Shown here: positions 17,255 through 26,574 of the stretch, in pieces
Numbering within the stretch: the stretch's first letter is position 1
How the letters are laid out: each line of letters opens with the position of its first letter
From: an uncultured Prochlorococcus sp.
GTDB lineage: Bacteria; Cyanobacteriota; Cyanobacteriia; PCC-6307; Cyanobiaceae
Assembly (NCBI GenBank): GCA_902591275.1
Contig: CACJAC010000009.1
Coordinates: 1 to 40,536 of the forward strand
DNA: 40,536 bases
Direction: 5' to 3'
Position numbers and translations under genes: made by a program
The notes under the pieces: model-generated
Seen by the model: only the letters and a program-made list of their open reading frames with translations
Databases searched by the model: none
What the model was told of the DNA's origin: nothing

Positions 17255-17637
17255 TCAAGGCTATGAAGATATTTTAATAAATTTGACATATTTACAGGAT
17301 CAATTTCAAAACTTGGCATAGGAGGAGTTAGGCCTCCAGTAACTTGTTTTATTATCTCTTTATCATTCAAACGTTGAGTTATTGAGTGTAAGTCTGGGCC
17401 CACTAAACCTCTTGCTGTAATTCCATGACATCCAACACAATTAACCTTAAAAAGAGCATCTCCTTCCTCAGCAGAACCATTAAGCTCAAGAGTTTCAATA
17501 ATATATTTGTTATTTTCATTATGATTAACGAAAAATATTGAAAAACAAATCAATAAAACTCCAAATACAATAAAAAAAATTTTTAAGAATTCTTTTTTAA
17601 AGTCTCTTTCTGCTGCAGTTGATGAAGATGTTGACAC
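17251..17637 (-). CDS. cytM: Membrane-anchored cytochrome c, probably cytochrome cM
   Basis: This 128-residue protein has a short polar N-terminus, one membrane helix (about residues 18-37) and a single class I cytochrome c domain. The heme-attachment motif CVGCH is at 67-71 and the likely axial methionine is Met107 in TPPMPSFE. The uncleaved-looking anchor and small size match cytochrome cM, which in cyanobacteria is membrane bound and has been linked to regulating photosynthetic or respiratory electron flow. The frame opens on GTG at 17637. It diverges from petG with 55 bases between starts, which supports a photosynthetic role, and its stop overlaps the trmJ start. Lumenal cytochrome c6 is less likely because of the anchor. 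Confidence 0.85.
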   Translation of the reverse strand: MSTSSSTAAERDFKKEFLKIFFIVFGVLLICFSIFFVNHNENNKYIIETLELNGSAEEGDALFKVNCVGCHGITARGLVGPDLHSITQRLNDKEIIKQVTGGLTPPMPSFEIDPVNMSNLLKYLHSLE

Positions 17638-17692
17638 AAAAAATAGTCTCTATGTAACAATTGTGGATAAGAAATTCAAAAAAGGCAAAAAA

Positions 17693-17812
17693 ATGATCGA
17701 GCCTCTTCTATGTGGAATTGTTTTAGGTTTAGTTCCAATAACCCTTCTTGGATTATTCGTAAGTGCATGGAATCAATACAGAAGAGGTTCAGGGATGCTT
17801 GACATTGATTAA
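17693..17812 (+). CDS. petG: Cytochrome b6f complex subunit V (PetG)
   Basis: This tiny gene encodes 39 residues, beginning [18 protein letters not shown] and ending in SGMLDID. PetG is a single-helix subunit needed for assembly or stability of the cytochrome b6f complex in the thylakoid; the start MIEPLL, the PITLLGLF helix and the AWNQYRRG stretch after it are characteristic. ATG at 17693 follows an A-rich stretch with a GGCAAAAAAA sequence and no strong Shine-Dalgarno. Its last 24 bases overlap the 3' end of rsmD on the other strand, and it diverges from the cytM gene. Confidence 0.95.
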   Translation: MIEPLLCGIVLGLVPITLLGLFVSAWNQYRRGSGMLDID

Positions 17813-18388
17813 AAAAGTTAACCTTGATTGCCCATAGTTTCTTACATCTATAGTTTCCCACAAAGTACTTTTTTTAATTAATAGGTTTGGAGAATGTTCA
17901 CAAATAACAATTGAATCTTTTTTTAAAAAATTACAATTGAATAATTGATTTAAAACTAATTCATGGAAATCTACATCATATGGAGGATCTAGATAAACAA
18001 AATCAAATTTTAATTTGTTTAAATCCATATTGCCAGATGATAAGTTTCTCTCATAATGTGGCTTTGTCCATTTCAAAACGTCTTTACAAATAACATCAAT
18101 ATCATTTCTCCTATAGTCCATATTCTCCAACGAGAGTAAATTTTCTAAACAAATTTTGGAGTTGATTTTGTTTTTTTCAATTGCAATTATTTTTCTTGCC
18201 CCATGATTATATGCTTCACAAGATATCGCTCCTGTTCCACTAAATAAATCCAACCAGTTACTATTTTCAACTCTTTTGTTCAAAATATTAAATACAGCCT
18301 CCCTAACTCTCAAAGTTGTAGGCCTCGTATAATTATTATTTGGACTTTGGAGTCTTTTACCGCCTATCAATCTTAAGTTTGTCTTCAT
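17789..18388 (-). CDS. rsmD: 16S rRNA (guanine-N2)-methyltransferase RsmD
   Basis: RsmD methylates one guanine (966 in E. coli numbering) of 16S rRNA using S-adenosylmethionine. In the 199-residue protein, [11 protein letters not shown] and [16 protein letters not shown] form the RNA-binding start. The cofactor loop is [13 protein letters not shown] at about 47-59 and the catalytic DPPY motif is at 134-137. Length is normal. The C-terminus overlaps petG by 24 bases in the opposite direction, so the last eight codons of each gene constrain one another. It is the last gene of the guaB3-Yfr1-trxA-hisH run, 13 bases after hisH. Confidence 0.93.
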   Translation of the reverse strand: MKTNLRLIGGKRLQSPNNNYTRPTTLRVREAVFNILNKRVENSNWLDLFSGTGAISCEAYNHGARKIIAIEKNKINSKICLENLLSLENMDYRRNDIDVICKDVLKWTKPHYERNLSSGNMDLNKLKFDFVYLDPPYDVDFHELVLNQLFNCNFLKKDSIVICEHSPNLLIKKSTLWETIDVRNYGQSRLTFLINVKHP

Positions 18389-18401
18389 CCGTAATCATCT
18401 G

Positions 18402-19019
18402 TTATTGAATATTACTGAGCCATCTTCTCAACAGTTTTTCTCCAGTTTTACCCGATTTTTCTGGGTGAAATTGACAGGCCAATAAATTATCATTCTCAAT
18501 CATTGCAGTTAATTTTTTGGAACCATAATTAACCTGAGCTGCAATAATATCTAAGTCATTTGGGATTGCATGATAAGAATGTACAAAATAGACCCAATTA
18601 TTTAATTCTTCAAGCTCTAATAAAGTATTTGGTTTTGTAGGTAAAAGTTGGCACCAACCCATGTGTGGGATTTTTTGATTAACAGTATTAGGTATTTTTT
18701 GTATTTTTCCTTTTAAAATTCCCAGCCCTTGAACTTTTCCTTCATCGCTAGACTCAAAAAGGAGTTGTAGACCTAAACATATCCCCAAAAAAGACTTTCC
18801 ACTTTTAATCCAATTTTTCAAATCATTTATCAAATCCGTATCTACAAGATTATTCATCGCTGGATCGAATGCTCCAACTCCAGGAAGTATTATCGCCTTA
18901 CAAAGATTAGAATCATTAAAATTTTTAATTAATATAATTTCTTCTCCAAGACTTTCTAGAGATTTTGTTACAGAATGAATATTACCCATCCCATAATCTA
19001 TAAGTCCAATTTTATACAA
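18402..19019 (-). CDS. hisH: Imidazole glycerol phosphate synthase, glutaminase subunit HisH
   Basis: HisH hydrolyses glutamine and channels ammonia to HisF, which makes imidazole glycerol phosphate for histidine and AICAR for purines. The 205-residue class I glutaminase has its triad in place: Cys81 in FLGICLGLQLLFE, His185 and Glu187 in CQFHPEKSG. The oxyanion loop LPGVGAFDPAM lies at 45-55. The start is TTG at 19019: the family begins just before DYGMGN, and the only ATG lies inside that motif. It follows trxA by 11 bases. HisF is not in this window. Confidence 0.96.
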   Translation of the reverse strand: MYKIGLIDYGMGNIHSVTKSLESLGEEIILIKNFNDSNLCKAIILPGVGAFDPAMNNLVDTDLINDLKNWIKSGKSFLGICLGLQLLFESSDEGKVQGLGILKGKIQKIPNTVNQKIPHMGWCQLLPTKPNTLLELEELNNWVYFVHSYHAIPNDLDIIAAQVNYGSKKLTAMIENDNLLACQFHPEKSGKTGEKLLRRWLSNIQ

Positions 19020-19030
19020 AGCTTTTATAT

Positions 19031-19354
19031 TTACAAATGCTTAGTTAAAGTACTCGAAAGAGTTGCTTTTGGTACAGCACCAACAACGGTATCAACCTTT
19101 TGACCTCCTTTAAAGATCATTAATGTAGGAATACTTCTAATTCCGTATTGACTGGCAACATTTGGATTCTCATCTGTATTTAATTTAAAAACTTTAATTT
19201 TCCCTTCAAAGTCTTTTGAGATTTCTTCTACAACTGGTGCAACCATCCTACATGGACCGCACCATGGTGCCCAAAAATCAACCAATACTGGAAGATCACT
19301 TTGCAGTACATCCTTGTCAAATGAAGAATCAGTTACGGCTGGAGCTGATGACAT
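19031..19354 (-). CDS. trxA: Thioredoxin
   Basis: This 107-residue protein is a classical thioredoxin with the redox motif WCGPC (Cys32, Cys35) after VLVDFWAP. It has the cis-proline in [13 protein letters not shown] and the closing VGAVPKATL helix. It passes electrons from ferredoxin- or NADPH-thioredoxin reductase to target enzymes, including Calvin cycle enzymes and ribonucleotide reductase. Length and sequence are those of the m-type main thioredoxin. An AAAAAGGA sequence about 10 bases upstream of the ATG can serve as ribosome binding site. It lies downstream of the Yfr1 terminator, an arrangement conserved in many cyanobacteria. Confidence 0.97.
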   Translation of the reverse strand: MSSAPAVTDSSFDKDVLQSDLPVLVDFWAPWCGPCRMVAPVVEEISKDFEGKIKVFKLNTDENPNVASQYGIRSIPTLMIFKGGQKVDTVVGAVPKATLSSTLTKHL

Positions 19355-19445
19355 AATTTAAGTATTCCTTTTTGAAAATTTAGCAGGCAATTCTTTTAAG
19401 TGATGATTTCATTACAGATAAGATAATATAAGTAACAAAATATCT

Positions 19446-19502
19446 AAAAAAGCCCGATTAATCGGGCGATTTAGTGTGTGAGGAGTATGGGGTTTCCCCC
19501 AT
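19446..19502 (-). ncRNA. yfr1: Small regulatory RNA Yfr1
   Basis: Read on the minus strand, three Yfr1 parts follow in order. First is a 5' hairpin of ATGGGG and CCCCAT closed by a GAAA loop (19487-19502). Next is the unpaired ultra-conserved element ACTCCTCACAC (19476-19486). Last is a terminator hairpin GCCCGA/TCGGGC (19452-19467) followed by six T residues (19446-19451). The position between a GuaB-type gene and trxA is where Yfr1 has been reported in cyanobacteria. The RNA would be about 57 nt; the 5' end is placed from the promoter and is uncertain by a base or two. Published work in Prochlorococcus MED4 shows the unpaired element base-pairing with porin-like mRNAs. Confidence 0.93.
19452..19467 (-). 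terminator. Rho-independent terminator of Yfr1
   Basis: GCCCGATTAATCGGGC is a perfect palindrome (six-pair GC-rich stem plus inner AU pairs) followed on the minus strand by six T residues. It is one of very few GC-rich hairpins in this AT-rich window and forms the 3' end of Yfr1. It could also limit read-through from guaB3 into trxA. Confidence 0.9.
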
Positions 19503-19508
19503 CATTTC

Positions 19509-19538
19509 ATAATAACTCCTAATTAGAAAATTGTTCAA
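19509..19538 (-). promoter_or_regulatory. Probable Yfr1 promoter
   Basis: On the minus strand, TTGAAC (19538-19533) and TATTAT (19514-19509) are separated by 18 bases, and the Yfr1 5' hairpin begins seven bases after the -10 box. The two boxes match the sigma-70 consensus at four and five of six positions. The site lies in the guaB3-trxA gap, downstream of the guaB3 stop codon. Confidence 0.65.
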
Positions 19539-19583
19539 TTTAATGGCTTATTCACCAAGGTTTTATAACTTTCTCTAAATGAA

Positions 19584-20759
19584 CTACTTACCCATCCCAA
19601 GCTGCTGAGCTTTTTGATAAACCTTACCCTCTGTAAGAAGCGATGGTGCAATAACTATTTCAACTTCTTGCATTTCTTTAATGTTTTTTGCCCCAAGAGT
19701 GCTCATTGATGTTCTAATAGCTCCTAATAAGTTATGTGTCCCATCGTCAAGTATGGCTGGGCCTTTAATTATCCTTTCTAAGGATCCTGTAGACCCAACT
19801 TCAATTCTTGTACCCCTAGGCAATAAAGGACTTGGAGTCGCCATGCCCCAGTGAAATCCTTTACCTGGAGCATTTGAGGATTTAGCTATTGGGGATCCAA
19901 TCATTACAGCATCTGCACCACATGCTAAACATTTACAAATATCTCCACCCGTCACAATTCCTCCATCACCAATAATAGGAATGTAACGACCACTTTCTTT
20001 AAAGTAGTCATTTCTTGCCGCACTACAATCAGCAATTGCTGTTGCTTGAGGAATTCCAATTCCTAAAACTCCTCTTGATGTACATGCTGCTCCTGGACCT
20101 ATCCCAACCATTAATCCTGCAACTCCAGCATCCATGAGAAGTTTTGCAACTTCGTAAGTAACACAATTACCCGCTACAACTGGAACATTCATAGATTGGC
20201 AGAGATCTTTAATATTTAAGGTTTCCTTACCTTCCATACCAAGATGTTCAGTTGAAACAACTGTTCCTTGAAGGAAAAATAAATCTATTTTGGAATTATT
20301 AATTGCTTTTTTAAACTTAATAGCAGCTTGAGGAGTCCCACTAAAAGCAGCGATGCCTCCTCTTTCTTTAACCTCATTTATTCTTTGTAAGATCAATCCC
20401 TCCTTAACGGGTTCGCTGTATATCTTCTGCATTAATGGAACGAACTCATTCTTCCCGACTGATGCTATTTGATTCAAAATTTCATCAGGTTTTTCATATC
20501 TTGTTTGTATGCCCTCCATATTAATAACCCCAAGGGAGCCTAATTTTGTAAGTTCTACAGCTGTATTGACATCGACAACACTGTCCATTGCGCTAGCTAC
20601 AATTGGAACTTCTCTTTTGAAATCACCTATTGACCAAGAAGGATCAGTCAAATTGTAATCAAGTGTTCTATTACCCGGGACTAAAGCTATTTCATCAATG
20701 CCATATGCCCTTCTGACTTTTTTATTTAAACCAAGTTCAACATTCACGGAATTTATCAT
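19584..20759 (-). CDS. guaB: GuaB3-type IMP dehydrogenase-related protein
   Basis: This 391-residue protein has the IMP dehydrogenase/GMP reductase barrel: PIVASAMDSVVD at 52-63, GVAGLMVGIGPGAACTSRGVL with catalytic Cys226, and IIGDGGIVTGGDICKCLACGADAVMIGS. Length is well short of the usual near-490 residues, and there is no room for the CBS pair that normally interrupts the barrel near residue 100. This fits the GuaB3 branch of actinobacteria and cyanobacteria. Conversion of IMP to XMP in GMP synthesis is the usual label, but members of this branch may have other activities. Its start (ATG at 20759) diverges from gyrA across 167 bases, and Yfr1 and trxA follow it. Confidence 0.92.
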   Translation of the reverse strand: MINSVNVELGLNKKVRRAYGIDEIALVPGNRTLDYNLTDPSWSIGDFKREVPIVASAMDSVVDVNTAVELTKLGSLGVINMEGIQTRYEKPDEILNQIASVGKNEFVPLMQKIYSEPVKEGLILQRINEVKERGGIAAFSGTPQAAIKFKKAINNSKIDLFFLQGTVVSTEHLGMEGKETLNIKDLCQSMNVPVVAGNCVTYEVAKLLMDAGVAGLMVGIGPGAACTSRGVLGIGIPQATAIADCSAARNDYFKESGRYIPIIGDGGIVTGGDICKCLACGADAVMIGSPIAKSSNAPGKGFHWGMATPSPLLPRGTRIEVGSTGSLERIIKGPAILDDGTHNLLGAIRTSMSTLGAKNIKEMQEVEIVIAPSLLTEGKVYQKAQQLGMGK

Positions 20760-20926
20760 TTATTCTGATTAAATTAACAACTAAAGGGGTAATAAGCCAA
20801 GGTTTATTCAAAAACAACAGGTTTTATTTTGATTTGTGTGTAAATGTAAGTATTTGGGAATTAAATAAATCTTTTTTTTTATTCATTATGACAATCAGCG
20901 ATTATTATTGAAGAAAGGATTTTTGT

Positions 20927-23524
20927 ATGTCTGATATTTTAGATTCTGATAACTCAGGATTAAGCGAAGATAACGACCGAATTATTCAGACTGACTTAAG
21001 AAATGAGATGTCTCGCTCTTACCTTGAGTATGCAATGAGCGTTATAGTTGGTCGTGCTCTTCCAGATGCAAGAGATGGATTAAAACCTGTTCATAGAAGA
21101 ATTCTTTATGCAATGTATGAACTTGGTTTGACTAGCGGTAGACCATACAGAAAATGTGCAAGAGTTGTTGGCGAAGTACTTGGTAAATACCACCCGCATG
21201 GCGACACAGCTGTTTATGATGCTTTGGTTAGGATGGCACAGGATTTCTCTATGAGGATGCCACTTATAGATGGCCATGGAAACTTTGGTTCTGTAGATAA
21301 CGACCCTCCTGCAGCAATGAGGTATACAGAATCTCGTTTACAGTCCCTTACAGATGAAAGTTTACTAGAGGATATTGAATCTGAAACTGTAGATTTCGCT
21401 GATAACTTTGACGGATCTCAACAAGAGCCCACAGTTTTACCTGCTAGGATCCCTCAACTACTTCTAAATGGATCATCTGGGATAGCAGTAGGAATGGCAA
21501 CTAATATTCCACCTCATAATTTAGGTGAATTAATTAATGGTCTTAGGTCAATAATCAAAAAACCTTCAATTGATGATAGAGAACTTTTTGAAATAATTAA
21601 GGGGCCTGATTTCCCAACAGGTGGGCAAATCTTGGGTAGAGATGGTATTAGAGAAACTTTTAAGACAGGAAGGGGTTCAATAACCATGAGAGGTGTAGCT
21701 AATATTGAGCAAATTAAATCCTCTGGCAGGGCAGAGAAAGATGCAGTAATAATTACAGAGCTTCCATTTCAAACTAATAAAGCGGCATTAATAGAGAGAA
21801 TTGCTGACTTGGTTAATGAAAAAAAATTAGAAGGTATTTCTGATATTAGAGATGAGAGTGATCGAGATGGAATGAGGATAGTTATTGAACTAAAAAGGGA
21901 TGCCTACCCACAAGTAGTTTTAAATAATTTATTTAAGTTAACACCTCTACAAAATAACTTTAGTGCAAATATCCTAGCTTTAGTAAAAGGAGAGCCAACA
22001 ACACTTTCACTAAGGAAAATGTTAGATGTATTTCTAGACTTCAGAGTGGAGACAATAAGAAGAAGAACAGGATTTTTATTAAAAAAGGCCGAAGAAAGGG
22101 ATCACATTGTAAAAGGTCTTTTATTAGCGTTGGGTTCTATGGATGAAATTATCAATCTAATAAGATCAGCAAAAGATACAGCTTCAGCTAGAGAAAAATT
22201 ACAAACTGATCATGAGTTATCTGCCACACAGGCAGAAGCAATCTTACAAATGCAATTAAGGAGATTAACAGCCCTAGAAGCAGATAAAATCAAAGGGGAA
22301 CATAATGAGTTAACCAGAAAAATCAGCCAATATCTGCAAATATTGAATAGTAAAGAGAGAATTTTTGATATTATTATTGATGAACTTAATAAAATCGATG
22401 AAAGATTTTCCACTCCAAGAAAAACAGAAATACTTGATTTAGGAGGCGGTTTAGATGATATTGATCTTATCGCTAATGACAGATCTGTAGTTTTATTAAC
22501 TGAAGCAGGTTATTTAAAAAGAATGCCTGTTAATGAATTCGAATCTACAAGTCGTGGGTCAAGAGGTAAAGCTGGAACAAAGACACATGAAGATGATGAA
22601 GTAAAACTATTTATAAGCTGTAATGATCATGATACTCTTTTGCTTTTCAGTGATAGAGGGGTATCTTATGCACTCCCAGCATATAGAGTCCCTACGAGTA
22701 GCAGAACAGCTAAAGGTACTCCATCAGTTCAACTTCTCCCAATACCAAGAGAAGAAAAGATAACTTCACTGGTTGCAATAGATTCTTTTGATAACGATTG
22801 TTATCTACTAATGCTAACCAAGGCTGGATTTATAAAAAGAACTTCACTTTCTGCTTTCTCAAGAATTCGATCAAATGGATTAATAGCAATAAATCTTGAG
22901 GATGGGGACGCTTTAACTTGGGTTAGATTATCAAGAGAAGGTGATAGTGTTTTAATTGGATCAAGAACAGGAATGGCGATTCATTTCAGATTAGATATTA
23001 ATGAATTAAGGCCACTTGGTAGGACAGCGAGGGGGGTTAAATCTATGAACCTGAGAAAAGGTGACAATCTTGTATCTATGGATGTTTTGACATCTGATTT
23101 AGTTGATCAATTAGCTAAGAATGAAGATCTTACAAAAGAATTTGATGAAAATAATGAAGTTAACTCTTCGGAAGGTCCTTGGGTACTAATAGCAAGTGCA
23201 TTTGGACTAGGTAAAAGAGTTCCTGTAACTCAGTTTAGATTACAAAAAAGAGCAGGCATGGGTTTGAGAGCAATAAAATTCAGAATTAAAGATGATGTAT
23301 TAGTTTGTTTGAAGGTCCTCGGAGAAGGGGAAGAATTACTTTTTGTGACCGAAAAAGGTGTGATAGTAAGAACAAAAGCAGATAAAATTTCCCAACAATC
23401 TAGAGCCGCTACTGGAGTAAAATTACAAAGGTTGGATGATGGAGATCATTTATCAGAAGTTGTCTTAGTTCCTCATGAACAAACAGAAGAAGTAGATCAA
23501 TTCAATGCAGGCACAGAAAATTAA
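20927..23524 (+). CDS. gyrA: DNA gyrase subunit A
   Basis: GyrA is the DNA-cutting and rejoining half of gyrase, which adds negative supercoils with GyrB. In the 865-residue protein the catalytic tyrosine is Tyr133 in [12 protein letters not shown]. The DNA-gate region [20 protein letters not shown] and [15 protein letters not shown] precedes it, with Thr94 at the position of E. coli Ser83 and Asp98 at that of Asp87. The C-terminal beta-pinwheel starts near residue 505, where [11 protein letters not shown] is a degenerate GyrA box; this box and the length point to gyrase rather than ParC. A GAAAGGA sequence eight bases upstream supports the ATG at 20927. Lycopene cyclase follows by 23 bases. 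Confidence 0.97.
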   Translation: MSDILDSDNSGLSEDNDRIIQTDLRNEMSRSYLEYAMSVIVGRALPDARDGLKPVHRRILYAMYELGLTSGRPYRKCARVVGEVLGKYHPHGDTAVYDALVRMAQDFSMRMPLIDGHGNFGSVDNDPPAAMRYTESRLQSLTDESLLEDIESETVDFADNFDGSQQEPTVLPARIPQLLLNGSSGIAVGMATNIPPHNLGELINGLRSIIKKPSIDDRELFEIIKGPDFPTGGQILGRDGIRETFKTGRGSITMRGVANIEQIKSSGRAEKDAVIITELPFQTNKAALIERIADLVNEKKLEGISDIRDESDRDGMRIVIELKRDAYPQVVLNNLFKLTPLQNNFSANILALVKGEPTTLSLRKMLDVFLDFRVETIRRRTGFLLKKAEERDHIVKGLLLALGSMDEIINLIRSAKDTASAREKLQTDHELSATQAEAILQMQLRRLTALEADKIKGEHNELTRKISQYLQILNSKERIFDIIIDELNKIDERFSTPRKTEILDLGGGLDDIDLIANDRSVVLLTEAGYLKRMPVNEFESTSRGSRGKAGTKTHEDDEVKLFISCNDHDTLLLFSDRGVSYALPAYRVPTSSRTAKGTPSVQLLPIPREEKITSLVAIDSFDNDCYLLMLTKAGFIKRTSLSAFSRIRSNGLIAINLEDGDALTWVRLSREGDSVLIGSRTGMAIHFRLDINELRPLGRTARGVKSMNLRKGDNLVSMDVLTSDLVDQLAKNEDLTKEFDENNEVNSSEGPWVLIASAFGLGKRVPVTQFRLQKRAGMGLRAIKFRIKDDVLVCLKVLGEGEELLFVTEKGVIVRTKADKISQQSRAATGVKLQRLDDGDHLSEVVLVPHEQTEEVDQFNAGTEN

Positions 23525-23547
23525 AAGAAAATGATTTATTAGATCAT

Positions 23548-24759
23548 ATGGAAATACTTGATATTTTAATTCTAGGTTCCGGGCCTGCAGCACTATGCTT
23601 GGCTTCAGAATTATCTAAGCAAGATCTAAATATAAAGGGGATATCTACTAAATCTCCAAATGAAAAATGGGAGAATACATATGGTATTTGGGCTTCTGAA
23701 TTAGAAGAATTAGGATTAGAGTCTTTGTTATCTCATCGATGGTGTAAAACAGTAAGTTTTTTTGGAAATGGGGAAAATAAAAAGGGAGATCATCCAACAA
23801 AACATAATTATGATTATGGTTTAATTAATCAAGAAGCTTTTCAAAACGAACTTTTAAAAAAGTGTAAAGGGATTAAATGGTTGAATGAAACAGCCAAAGA
23901 TATTAAAGAGAAAAATAAAATTTCTGAGGTAACTTGTTTTTCAGGACTAAAGATAAAGGCTAGGTTAGTCATTGACGCAAGTGGTCATAAAAGTAATTTT
24001 GTAAAAAGACCAGTCCAAAATGAAATCGCTCAACAAGCTGCTTATGGAATTGTCGGTAAATTTTCATCGCCTCCAGTCAACAAGGAACAGTTTGTCTTAA
24101 TGGATTTTCGTCCAAATCATTTAAACAATAAAGAAAAGTTATCATCTCCTTCGTTTCTCTATGCGATGGATCTTGGAAATGAAACTTTTTTTGTTGAAGA
24201 AACATCATTAGCTAGTTATCCTGCATTGTCCCAAGAAAATCTTAAAAAAAGACTTTATAAAAGACTGAATAGTAAAGGTATTGAGGTAAGTGAAATTTTT
24301 CATGAAGAGAATTGCCTATTCCCAATGAATTTACCCCTCCCATTTAAAAAACAATTTGTACTTGGTTTTGGAGGTTCTGCAAGCATGGTGCATCCTGCAT
24401 CAGGTTACATGATCGGATCTTTATTAAGAAGAGCTCCACTACTTGCAGAAAAATTAGCAATCTTTTTAAAACAACCTCATCTAAGTTCTCTTGAACTAGC
24501 AACAAAAGGTTGGGGGGTCCTATGGCCTTACGAGTTAACACAAAGGCATAAACTTTACCAATATGGTCTGAGAAGATTGATGAGTTTTGACGAAAGTAGA
24601 TTAAGATGCTTTTTCTCAAATTTCTTTAGATTATCAACCAATGAATGGGTAGGTTTTCTTACTAATACACTTCCACTACCAAAACTAATTTACGTTATGA
24701 GTAAGATGTTTATCAATTCACCTTTAAAAGTAAAACTGGGCATGCTTAAGTTAAATTAG
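23548..24759 (+). CDS. crtL: Lycopene cyclase (CrtL-type, probably beta)
   Basis: This 403-residue flavoprotein-like enzyme closes the end rings of lycopene to give carotenes. The N-terminal dinucleotide-binding loop is ILGSGPAALCLASELS (residues 8-23), followed by the family motif WENTYGIW at 41-48, ARLVIDASGHKS at about 143-154 and FFVEETSLA in the middle. Further on, GFGGSASMVHPASGYMIGSLLRRAP is typical of CrtL. Prochlorococcus has two related cyclases, beta and epsilon; sequence alone does not let me separate them with certainty, but I recall the beta enzyme beside gyrA. It is 23 bases downstream of gyrA and convergent with GH57 (6 bases apart). Confidence 0.9.
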   Translation: MEILDILILGSGPAALCLASELSKQDLNIKGISTKSPNEKWENTYGIWASELEELGLESLLSHRWCKTVSFFGNGENKKGDHPTKHNYDYGLINQEAFQNELLKKCKGIKWLNETAKDIKEKNKISEVTCFSGLKIKARLVIDASGHKSNFVKRPVQNEIAQQAAYGIVGKFSSPPVNKEQFVLMDFRPNHLNNKEKLSSPSFLYAMDLGNETFFVEETSLASYPALSQENLKKRLYKRLNSKGIEVSEIFHEENCLFPMNLPLPFKKQFVLGFGGSASMVHPASGYMIGSLLRRAPLLAEKLAIFLKQPHLSSLELATKGWGVLWPYELTQRHKLYQYGLRRLMSFDESRLRCFFSNFFRLSTNEWVGFLTNTLPLPKLIYVMSKMFINSPLKVKLGMLKLN

Positions 24760-24765
24760 TTTTTT

Positions 24766-26346
24766 TTATTTTCGCCAATCATCAATATTAATATCTGGGA
24801 AAACTTTATCTTCTTCCTCAATATCTTCTAGAAATTTTAAGTTAATTTTAGAATGCTTATTAATCATTTCTACTATTTTCCAGAACCTGAACAAATGTCT
24901 TTCTATCCTCTCTTTTGCAAGCTCAGTTGTAGTTCCTGCTCTTAGTATAAAACTCCAATCAGATGACTCAGAGAGAAGTAATTCTCTTGCTGCTTGCTTG
25001 AAAAGTCTTTGAGATAAGTCATTATTAAAATTTTTCGAGCATAAATCCACAAAAGTTGAGCCTGCTTTAGTGATTTCTGGAACAATCCACGCATTTGCGT
25101 CATTAATCCAGTAATTATGGTAACCTCCTTGACCCCAGCTTGATGGTGATGGATCGCATATCTGAAGATTTGGCTTTTGAATTAAGAATTCTTTTAAATT
25201 TGTAAGCTTAATTGAATATTTACTAGAGTTTTTTAAAATATTTTCAATAAAAAAAGGGCCCTCATACCACCAATGGCCAAATAACTCTGCATCAAATGGA
25301 GCTACCAATAAGGGCTTAAAGGAAGAGGATAGTGTTAATTTTTCTAATTGTTTAGATCTTGCCTGGAGATATGAATCAGCATGCTCTGCAACCCTCTTTT
25401 TGGCTTCATTTTCTAAGTAAAAAGCCTTTTCCCCTAAAGGTACCTTATCATCGGTAATCTTATGAAACTTCAAACCCAAAGGTCTTTTAGTTGAGATACC
25501 TTTCTTTTGGAGTTTAGAGATAGGTAATTCCCATCCCAAATCTTTATGAAATTCCCTATAAACTTTGTCTCCCGGGTAACCCTCCTTTGCAGACCAAACA
25601 GGTAAAGTTGACTCACTATCTCTTCCAAAGAAGGCAACTCCTTTTTTCGAGCATATTGGTGCGTACACACCATACCTAGGCCTTGGTGTGGCATTTAGAA
25701 TACCGTGACCATCTAGTATTGCATATCTAATTCCGGAATTAAATAGCATTTCATCTAAATTCTCATAATATGCACATTCAGGTAACCAAATACCTAAAGG
25801 CTTAGTTCCAAAAATATTTTCATGGTTCCTAATGGCTGTATTGATTTGTCCTTTAACAGTTTCTGGATTCTCTCTTAATATTGGCAAATAGCCGTGTGTA
25901 GCAGCACACGTCAAGATATCCAAATTTCCAGAGTTATTTAAAACTCTAAACTTCTCAACTAAATTTCCAGAACATTTTTGCCAATACAAGTATTTGTCAT
26001 TAAGGTTATTCATTAAAAATGCAGAGGCATTTTTTTCTTCTTTTGAAAGTTCATTTAAGAAATCATTTCTTGTTTCAATCCAACTTGGAAATGTTTCTTT
26101 AATTTTTTTATTATTTAGAAGCGATAATAATGTTGGAGACAAACTAATAGTAAGTTTGGTATTTAAAGGATTTTCATTTTTGGAAGATTCTATTGATTGA
26201 AGTAATGGTATATAACATTCCAAAATTGCCTGAAATAACCAATCCTCTTCTAAGGAGTTTTTTTCATTTTTTCTGACATAAGGAAGATGAGCATGTAAAA
26301 CTATCGCTAACTGGCCTAAAAGATTATTTTTAAGAGTATTGCCCAT
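24766..26346 (-). CDS. Glycoside hydrolase family 57 protein (probable glycogen branching enzyme)
   Basis: This 526-residue protein is a GH57 enzyme with the DUF1957-type C-terminal helical region. It begins with LAIVLHAHLPYVR (residues 13-25), the first conserved GH57 block. The nucleophile is expected at Glu190 in GIWLPECAYYEN and the acid/base at Asp352 in APFDAELFGHWWYEGP. GH57 proteins of this length in cyanobacteria are annotated as 1,4-alpha-glucan branching enzymes acting on glycogen, but 4-alpha-glucanotransferase or amylase activity is possible. It diverges from leuA across a 228-base gap, and no other glycogen gene is near. Confidence 0.88.
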   Translation of the reverse strand: MGNTLKNNLLGQLAIVLHAHLPYVRKNEKNSLEEDWLFQAILECYIPLLQSIESSKNENPLNTKLTISLSPTLLSLLNNKKIKETFPSWIETRNDFLNELSKEEKNASAFLMNNLNDKYLYWQKCSGNLVEKFRVLNNSGNLDILTCAATHGYLPILRENPETVKGQINTAIRNHENIFGTKPLGIWLPECAYYENLDEMLFNSGIRYAILDGHGILNATPRPRYGVYAPICSKKGVAFFGRDSESTLPVWSAKEGYPGDKVYREFHKDLGWELPISKLQKKGISTKRPLGLKFHKITDDKVPLGEKAFYLENEAKKRVAEHADSYLQARSKQLEKLTLSSSFKPLLVAPFDAELFGHWWYEGPFFIENILKNSSKYSIKLTNLKEFLIQKPNLQICDPSPSSWGQGGYHNYWINDANAWIVPEITKAGSTFVDLCSKNFNNDLSQRLFKQAARELLLSESSDWSFILRAGTTTELAKERIERHLFRFWKIVEMINKHSKINLKFLEDIEEEDKVFPDINIDDWRK

Positions 26347-26574
26347 TCATACTTTTTAAATTTATGCCTGTGGTTCTATAAAAAATCGAAATTATTTTTA
26401 TAAAGAGAAGGCTTTAATCCTAAAAGAATACTTTAAAAATTTAAGTATTTTATTTTTTTTTTCAGAATTTTAACCAATATTATTTAAGTTATAAAATTTC
26501 AACAAATTTTTATTGAACTAAATCTAGTCAAATTTTTTTAATTAGCTTAATATAAGTTTAGGTTATTCCTTCTG

